A stretch of 64,000 nt of DNA, taken from the NCBI GenBank assembly GCA_946480445.1, contig CAMLJN010000017.1, positions 23,624 to 87,623 of the forward strand, in the 5' to 3' direction. Below the pieces are notes generated by a model that was given only the letters and a program-made list of their open reading frames with translations, ran no database searches and was not told the origin of the DNA. How positions within the stretch are numbered: position 1 is the first letter of the stretch; each line of letters opens with the position of its first letter. Below, in pieces: positions 59,354 through 64,000 of the stretch. A program made the position numbers and the translations under genes. The stretch is from an uncultured Buttiauxella sp. (lineage in GTDB: Bacteria; Pseudomonadota; Gammaproteobacteria; Enterobacterales; Enterobacteriaceae).

Positions 59354-60820
59354 CTAATCAGTCAGCAGATCCTCTACGGCCCGGCGGGCACCTTTTTCGC
59401 ACAGGGCTGTCCATGCATGGCTGATGCGGCGAACGAAACGATCATTGGTGGGCAGGTCGCTGCCAAAAATTTCTCTCAGCCCCAGCAGCGCGGCCACGCG
59501 TTCCTGCTCAGCGCTGGTTTCCACGATATTCTTTATTTTTTGGGCCAGCGGATCGCGCACATCTATGGTCTGCCCTGCATCATCTACGCCGCTGACATAT
59601 CGCATCCACGCGGCTATCCCCAGCGCCAGACAGGGCCACTCATTTTCCTGTTGAAGATGCCAGCGCACGCTCTCCAGCATGCGCTGCGGTAACTTCTGGC
59701 TGCCGTCCATGGCGATTTGCCACGTCCGGTGCTGCAATGCGGGATTGCTGAAACGTTCAAGAAGGCTTTGCGCATACTGCGCTAAATCAACGCCCGTCAC
59801 GCGCAGAGTCGGCGCCTGTTCCTGCATCATTAAACGCAGCGCCGCCAGGCGGAAGTTCTTATCCGCCATACAGTCGTTAATATGTTGGTAGCCTGCCAGA
59901 TAGCCCAGCCAGGCGAGGAAAGAGTGGCTGCCGTTAAGCATACGCAGCTTCATCTGCTCCCACGGCAGCACGTCATCCACCATTTCAACGCCTGCAACCT
60001 CCCATTTTGTGCGGCCTGCGACGAAATTATCTTCGATAACCCACTGGATGAAAGGTTCGCCCGAAATGGCGCAGGGATCTTCCACGCCCAGCAGTTCAGC
60101 AATCTCCTGCAATGATTCTGCCGTTGCCGCAGGCACTATGCGATCGACCATGGTGCCCGGAAACGTCACCTGGTCCTGCACCCAGTCTGCCAGTGCCTGG
60201 CTGCGTTTTTCTGCCATACCGATAACCGCGTTACGCACGATGTGGCCATTATCAGGAATGTTATCGCAGGAAAGCACGGTAAAAGGACGCAGGCCTCGTT
60301 CGCGGCGGCGATGTAAAGCCTCAACCAGAATGCCCGGTGCGGAATGTGGAGCGGCAGGGTTTTGCAGATCGTGAAGAATACGCTCGTTGGCGGTATCAAG
60401 TTTGCCGGTAGCGGGATCGATGCAATAGCCTTTCTCGGTCACGGTGAGCGAGACAATCGCCACCTGCGGCTCGCAGAACTTTTCAACGATCGCCTCCATG
60501 CCGTCGAGTTTTGCGTTGAGGCATTCATTCACCGCTCCGACAACAATGGCCTGGTTACCATCGCGGCCTTTTTCCAGCACGGTATACAGATGATCCTGTT
60601 CGCGCAGGGCGCTCATCAGTTCATCGCCGCTGAACAGACTAATTTCGCAGATGCCCCAGTTTCCTCCGAGAGCGTTGAGCACCCTGTCAGTCAGCAGGGC
60701 CTGATGCGCGCGATGGAAAGCGCCAAAGCCAAAGTGGACGATGCGCGTCTTTAACGCCTGGCGGTCGTAACGCGGCAGCTGGACGCTGTCCGGCAAGGTG
60801 ACTGAAGCGATGGTATTCAT
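59354..60820 (-). CDS. yeiQ: Mannitol-dehydrogenase-family oxidoreductase YeiQ
   Basis: NAD-dependent polyol/aldonate oxidoreductase, close to E. coli YeiQ (488 residues, identical length) and related to fructuronate reductase UxuB. The Rossmann motif is HFGFGAFHRAHQA near 31-43. Catalytic-region signatures are TVTEKGYC, DRIVPAAT and KLRMLNGSHS (catalytic Lys). The divergent uxuA and shared UxuR-like operators suggest it works in hexuronate breakdown, possibly reducing fructuronate to mannonate; this is inferred from context. Confidence 0.92.
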   Translation of the reverse strand: MNTIASVTLPDSVQLPRYDRQALKTRIVHFGFGAFHRAHQALLTDRVLNALGGNWGICEISLFSGDELMSALREQDHLYTVLEKGRDGNQAIVVGAVNECLNAKLDGMEAIVEKFCEPQVAIVSLTVTEKGYCIDPATGKLDTANERILHDLQNPAAPHSAPGILVEALHRRRERGLRPFTVLSCDNIPDNGHIVRNAVIGMAEKRSQALADWVQDQVTFPGTMVDRIVPAATAESLQEIAELLGVEDPCAISGEPFIQWVIEDNFVAGRTKWEVAGVEMVDDVLPWEQMKLRMLNGSHSFLAWLGYLAGYQHINDCMADKNFRLAALRLMMQEQAPTLRVTGVDLAQYAQSLLERFSNPALQHRTWQIAMDGSQKLPQRMLESVRWHLQQENEWPCLALGIAAWMRYVSGVDDAGQTIDVRDPLAQKIKNIVETSAEQERVAALLGLREIFGSDLPTNDRFVRRISHAWTALCEKGARRAVEDLLTD

Positions 60821-60883
60821 AAATGCAAACCCTGATTAACCAAATGATAACAATCTCAGTGTAAAGTTATATGACAGCAAATA

Positions 60884-60901
60884 AAATTGGTGTACTGGTT
60901 T
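60884..60901. promoter_or_regulatory. UxuR/ExuR-like operator 1
   Basis: AAATTGGTGTACTGGTTT is a near-palindrome close to the AATTGGTATACCAATT form bound by the GntR-family hexuronate repressors UxuR and ExuR. It lies 63 bp upstream of yeiQ. Confidence 0.65.
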
Positions 60902-60912
60902 TATCGCTTTAA

Positions 60913-60928
60913 TGTGAGCTGGATCAAC
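60913..60928. promoter_or_regulatory. CRP-like site between yeiQ and uxuA
   Basis: TGTGA-N6-TCAAC: a good left half-site and partial right half-site of the CRP consensus, placed between the two hexuronate operators. Confidence 0.5.
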
Positions 60929-60995
60929 CAATCCGGCGGGGATAATTGATCGGTTAGGGCTTTGCGGTATGGTAGTCGTCATCAACATCTTTTAG

Positions 60996-61012
60996 AATTG
61001 GTATGACAACTT
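60996..61012. promoter_or_regulatory. UxuR/ExuR-like operator 2
   Basis: AATTGGTATGACAACTT, a second match to the hexuronate operator, 19 bp before the uxuA ATG, so bound repressor would block transcription of uxuA directly. Confidence 0.65.
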
Positions 61013-61031
61013 ATTAACTGAGGAACTGACA

Positions 61032-62225
61032 ATGGAACAAACCTGGCGTTGGTATGGCCCGAAAGACCCGGTATCACTGGATGATGTGCGCCAGGCGGGC
61101 GCCACCGGAGTGGTCACCGCTTTACACCACATTCCCAACGGCGAGGTCTGGCCGGTGGATGAAATAAAACAGCGCCAGGCGGAACTTGCGGTGAAGGGAT
61201 TGACCTGGTCGGTGGTGGAGAGCATTCCGGTACACGAAGAGATTAAGACCCATACCGGCGACTACGATAAGCATATCGCTAACTACCAGCAGAGTATTCG
61301 TAACCTGGCAGCGTGCGGTATTGATACCGTGTGCTACAACTTTATGCCCATCCTCGACTGGACCCGCACCGACCTGGAATATGAGCTGCCGGATGGTTCC
61401 AGAGCCCTGCGCTTCGATCAAATTGCCTTTGCTGCGTTTGAGTTGCATATCTTAAAGCGCCCAGGCGCGCAGGCGGATTACAGTGAGGAAGAGCAGCGCC
61501 AGGCGCAGGAGTACTTCCATAACATGTCCGATGCCGCAAAAGAGAAGCTGACCCGCAATATCATTGCGGGTTTACCGGGGGCAGAAGAGGGCTATACGCT
61601 GGATCAGTTCCGCGCGCGCCTGGCGGAATACGATGGGATTGATAAAGCTCAGCTGCGTGAAAACATGGCTTACTTCCTGCGCGCAATCGTTGCGGTGGCA
61701 GAAGAGGTTGGCGTGCGCCTGGCCGTTCACCCGGACGATCCTCCGCGTCCGATACTGGGCCTACCACGTATTGTTTCAACCATCGAAGATATGCAGTGGC
61801 TGAAAGAAACGGTCGACAGCATCCACAACGGTTTCACCATGTGTACCGGCTCTTACGGCGTGCGTGCGGATAACGACCTGGTTCGCATGATTGAAACCTT
61901 TGGCGATCGCATTCACTTTACCCACCTGCGGGCAACCTGCCGTGAAGACAACCCTAAAACCTTCCATGAAGGCGCGCATCTTCAGGGGGATGTAGATATG
62001 GTTTCGGTCGTGAAAGCGATTCTTACCGAAGAGCAACGCCGTAAAAAGAGTGGCGACTTACGTCCGATCCCAATGCGCCCGGACCACGGCCACCAGATGC
62101 TTGATGATCTGCATAAGAAAACCAACCCCGGCTATTCGGCCATCGGTCGTCTGAAAGGGCTGGCGGAGGTACGAGGTGTAGAGCTGGCGTTAAAGCAGAC
62201 TATGTTCCCTGATTTGCTGAAGTAG
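61032..62225 (+). CDS. uxuA: Mannonate dehydratase UxuA
   Basis: Dehydrates D-mannonate to 2-keto-3-deoxygluconate, the last specific step of glucuronate degradation. It has 397 residues (E. coli 394), with the family start [10 protein letters not shown]. Metal-site motifs are [37 protein letters not shown] and [12 protein letters not shown] lies 8 bases upstream. In E. coli uxuA heads the uxuAB-uxuR operon elsewhere; here it stands alone opposite yeiQ. Confidence 0.97.
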   Translation: MEQTWRWYGPKDPVSLDDVRQAGATGVVTALHHIPNGEVWPVDEIKQRQAELAVKGLTWSVVESIPVHEEIKTHTGDYDKHIANYQQSIRNLAACGIDTVCYNFMPILDWTRTDLEYELPDGSRALRFDQIAFAAFELHILKRPGAQADYSEEEQRQAQEYFHNMSDAAKEKLTRNIIAGLPGAEEGYTLDQFRARLAEYDGIDKAQLRENMAYFLRAIVAVAEEVGVRLAVHPDDPPRPILGLPRIVSTIEDMQWLKETVDSIHNGFTMCTGSYGVRADNDLVRMIETFGDRIHFTHLRATCREDNPKTFHEGAHLQGDVDMVSVVKAILTEEQRRKKSGDLRPIPMRPDHGHQMLDDLHKKTNPGYSAIGRLKGLAEVRGVELALKQTMFPDLLK

Positions 62226-62690
62226 TCTTAAGTCGTTATAAAAAATCGCCCGAACGCTAAGGCATCTCCTGAAATAAGAAGGATAAACGAGGCAGGCATA
62301 GCGTAATGTGATCGAGTTGAGAAAGATTACCGCTATGCCTGCCCGTAGGTGATACAGACCAGCACTTTTTTCCGCAACGCTCTAGAGCGGCTTCATAAAA
62401 GCTGGTTGAGAACTCTGCCAGAGACAGCAACTACGTTAATCAATTTTGTCGTACCCACTCTTATTGGGTGTTCACCTGAAGTCCGCAGCGGTAATTCTTA
62501 CGAAAGTCTGTACTCTTCTTGCCGATGAAAATACGGGTAATGAGCCATTACGAGCCTCTGTTATTCCCGCTCCCCTGCTGTGTTCTTCACTCCAGGCGTT
62601 TTTTAGTATTAAAACGCAGGCCAGCTACCTATCATGCAGGAATAAGGTTTTATTTTTTATTTGGTTATACTTTCCTGGAGCACAGAATAC
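62226..62690. other. Junction between uxuA and the effector-like gene
   Basis: About 465 bp with no convincing gene; an 86-codon frame from a TTG at 62446 has no ribosome site and runs into the next gene. Notable structure is a long inverted repeat (listed separately) and a perfect 12-bp palindrome CGCTCTAGAGCG (62378-62389). A TATACT (62666-62671) lies just before the downstream gene. The composition is visibly more A+T-rich than uxuA (not computed). No transposase or integrase is seen. Confidence 0.5.
62291..62343. repeat. Long inverted repeat downstream of uxuA
   Basis: GGCAGGCATAGCG (62291-62303) pairs perfectly with CGCTATGCCTGCC (62331-62343). The pairing extends inward by TAAT/ATTA past one bulged C, leaving an 18-base loop. 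No T-run follows. It could be a structured transcript end, a protein-binding palindrome or the scar of a mobile element. Confidence 0.6.
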
Positions 62691-64000
62691 ATGCGCGGTG
62701 CGATGAGTATTAATTCTGACAGAACAGGCGAATTATCATCGCCAAACGATAACAATCAAAGCGTTGCTGAAGGAATAAGTGGCGGAGGGATAACCCGAGG
62801 TCTCACTAAGGTTACAAACTTCCCGGCCAGATTTGGGGTAAAGAACACCCCTTATTACTCCGAAAAACGAGATCCCGGGGTTAACCTAAATTGGACGGTT
62901 AAAAGTGGGAACGGTGAACCGATTGTCTGCCGACATCTGGCTCATAAATGGAGTGAGATGTTCACAGAAAGCACAGGGAAGGTGAACTTCAGTCAGTTTG
63001 CAACGCCTGACGCTCTTCAGAAAGCTATTCCTTCACCAGAACAAATTGATGTGAAGTTACGCGATCCCGCCGTTGTGTTGCTGGCCGAGGATGCGCGGTG
63101 GGGGAGGGTGTTTGCTGAAATTTTCGATGATATGAAGCAATGCGAGGACAATCACAGGGCTCTGTATATAGAAACGACGAACCACGCCCTTGCGTGTGGT
63201 CTGAAATTCAAAGACAGCCCTGAAGAAGGGAATAAATGTGTTATTCAGTTTTATGACCCAAACAGTACGGTGGCGCACAAACGTGCTGTATTTTATGGCG
63301 ATATTAATGACTGTCGGAGCCAGATTGAGAAACTGGCAGCGAACGATTTTCTTACGGCCAAGGCTCTGGACTTTTACAAACTCCGGGAGGGTAGCGTGGC
63401 TGCATTTGTTGACAGGCGTGCTACCGTTCCGGCTATGACGCTATCACGCCCTCAGGATACCCCATTGCATCCTGAGGTATTTCATTTCTGTTTGAAAATG
63501 GGGCTAACTGATGGCCTGAAGTTGATTACGGACAGGCTGAATGGCCAGTTAAAGAGCATGCATAAAAGTCATGTGGCTGAGCTGCTGGCGGCAAAATGTA
63601 ATGATGGGGTTCCGGGCTTGCAGATGGCTCTGCAGCTTGGTCATGCTGATGCTGTCGAGGTTTTCTGTCAGAGTGTTCAGAAGGCTGGGCTCCCGAAAGA
63701 GGTCGTGGCTGAGCTGCTGGCGGCAAAACGTAATGATGGGGTTCCGGGCTTGCATATGGCTCTACAGAATGGTCATGCTGATGCTGTCGAGGTTTACTGT
63801 CAGCGTGTTCAGGAGGCTGGGCTCCCGAAAGAGGTCGTGGCTGAGCTGCTGGCGGCAAAACGTAATGATGGGGTTCCGGGCTTGCAGATGGCTCTGCAGC
63901 TTGGTCATGCTGATGCTGTCGAGGTTTTCTGTCAGAGTGTTCAGAAGGCTGGGCTCCCGAAAGAGGTCGTGGCTGAGCTGCTGGCGGCAAAACGTAATGA
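62691..64000 (+). CDS. ShET2/OspD3/EspL-family type III effector-like protein (3' end outside window)
   Basis: I recognise this as a relative of the ShET2 enterotoxin/EspL effectors, cysteine proteases injected into host cells by type III secretion. The frame has at least 436 codons and no stop before the window ends. Start ATG 62691 (GGAG 10 bases upstream). Residues 1-50 are polar and Ser/Asn/Gly-rich, like a secretion signal. The conserved core then follows: YYSEKRDPGVNLN, PIVCRHLA with Cys80, ETTNHALACGLKF with His165, and VIQFYDPN with Asp189. Spacing (85 and 24 residues) resembles the Cys47-His131-Asp153 triad of EspL. LHPEVFHFCLKMGLT leads into ankyrin-like 44-residue repeats from residue 295. 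No chaperone or secretion gene is in view. Family assignment is from remembered motifs; activity is inferred. Confidence 0.85.
   Translation, partial: MRGAMSINSDRTGELSSPNDNNQSVAEGISGGGITRGLTKVTNFPARFGVKNTPYYSEKRDPGVNLNWTVKSGNGEPIVCRHLAHKWSEMFTESTGKVNFSQFATPDALQKAIPSPEQIDVKLRDPAVVLLAEDARWGRVFAEIFDDMKQCEDNHRALYIETTNHALACGLKFKDSPEEGNKCVIQFYDPNSTVAHKRAVFYGDINDCRSQIEKLAANDFLTAKALDFYKLREGSVAAFVDRRATVPAMTLSRPQDTPLHPEVFHFCLKMGLTDGLKLITDRLNGQLKSMHKSHVAELLAAKCNDGVPGLQMALQLGHADAVEVFCQSVQKAGLPKEVVAELLAAKRNDGVPGLHMALQNGHADAVEVYCQRVQEAGLPKEVVAELLAAKRNDGVPGLQMALQLGHADAVEVFCQSVQKAGLPKEVVAELLAAKRN
63573..64000 (+). repeat. 132-bp near-identical coding tandem repeats
   Basis: Units start at 63573, 63705, 63837 and 63969 (the last cut by the window), each exactly 132 bp or 44 codons, beginning VAELLAAK and containing NDGVPGL, MAL and GHADAVEV. 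Units 1 and 3 differ at one base (TGT against CGT); unit 2 differs from unit 3 at seven bases, nearly all changing the amino acid. The protein repeat is ankyrin-like, as in ShET2, whose own repeats are far more diverged. Confidence 0.95.

Noticed and set aside
62446..62706. An 86-codon plus-strand frame before the effector
   Set aside because: It starts at a TTG with no ribosome site, has no recognisable similarity, and overlaps the effector start in another frame.
63526..63990. A 154-codon Pro/His/Gln-rich open frame on the minus strand across the repeats
   Set aside because: It mirrors the 132-bp repeats of the plus-strand effector gene, and repeats keep any frame open. Its composition is that of a reverse-complement shadow and the plus frame carries the recognised family motifs.
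63573..64000. A possible CRISPR-like direct repeat array
   Set aside because: Units are 132 bp, contiguous with no spacers, and stay in one reading frame, so they are protein repeats.

Overview
This window is a stretch of chromosome from a member of the Enterobacteriaceae. Nearly every gene has a close counterpart in Escherichia coli, usually of the same or nearly the same length, and many neighbouring genes are in E. coli order. Several E. coli landmark clusters are missing from their usual places: arn/pmrD between menE and yfaZ, the yfa cluster between gyrA and rcsC, and nap/ccm between yojI and proL. Extra genes are present instead (a clade-3-type catalase, an ASCH-domain gene, mgtE, uxuA). 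This points to a genus other than Escherichia, in the broad Enterobacter/Klebsiella/Leclercia/Cedecea neighbourhood. The genus cannot be fixed from the sequence alone.

Layout. 1-7 kb: menaquinone operon menF(5' cut)-menD-menH-menB-menC-menE, tightly overlapped. 7-10.5 kb: catalase (minus), yfaZ, and yfaY (CinA-like). 10.5-17.3 kb: glycerol-3-phosphate regulon, glpABC (minus) divergent from glpTQ (plus) across GlpR and CRP sites. 17.4-21.2 kb: class Ia ribonucleotide reductase nrdA-nrdB-yfaE (minus), with DnaA and NrdR boxes upstream. 21.5-25.6 kb: ubiG, gyrA and an ASCH gene. 25.7-34 kb: Rcs envelope-stress phosphorelay rcsC/rcsB/rcsD, then the antisense RNA gene micF and the porin ompC. 34-40.4 kb: apbE, the adaptive-response pair ada-alkB behind an Ada box, yojI and mgtE. 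40.6 kb: tRNA-Pro(GGG). 40.7-49 kb: yejM-yejL / yejK, rplY, radD, rsuA-bcr and yejG. 49-54.6 kb: the yejABEF peptide ABC importer. 54.7-60.8 kb: a CSS-EAL phosphodiesterase (pdeN/rtn), mepS, lpxT, yeiR and yeiQ. 60.8-62.2 kb: uxuA, divergent from yeiQ across two UxuR/ExuR-like operators and a CRP-like site.

The most unusual part is the right-hand end. An open reading frame starts at 62691 and runs off the window at 64000 without a stop. Its N-terminal half matches the ShET2/OspD3/EspL family of type III secreted cysteine-protease effectors, including a Cys-His-Asp triad. From 63573 it continues as near-identical 132-bp (44-residue) tandem repeats. No secretion-system genes lie in the window. 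The stretch between uxuA and this gene carries a long perfect inverted repeat and looks like an acquired junction.

The other genes are core metabolism and envelope maintenance. Points worth a second look include Thr at GyrA position 83, two substitutions in the RcsB DNA-binding domain, a terminator-like hairpin between nrdA and nrdB, and a gene remnant beside the tRNA. All comparisons with E. coli are from memory of the reference proteins; no database search was run.
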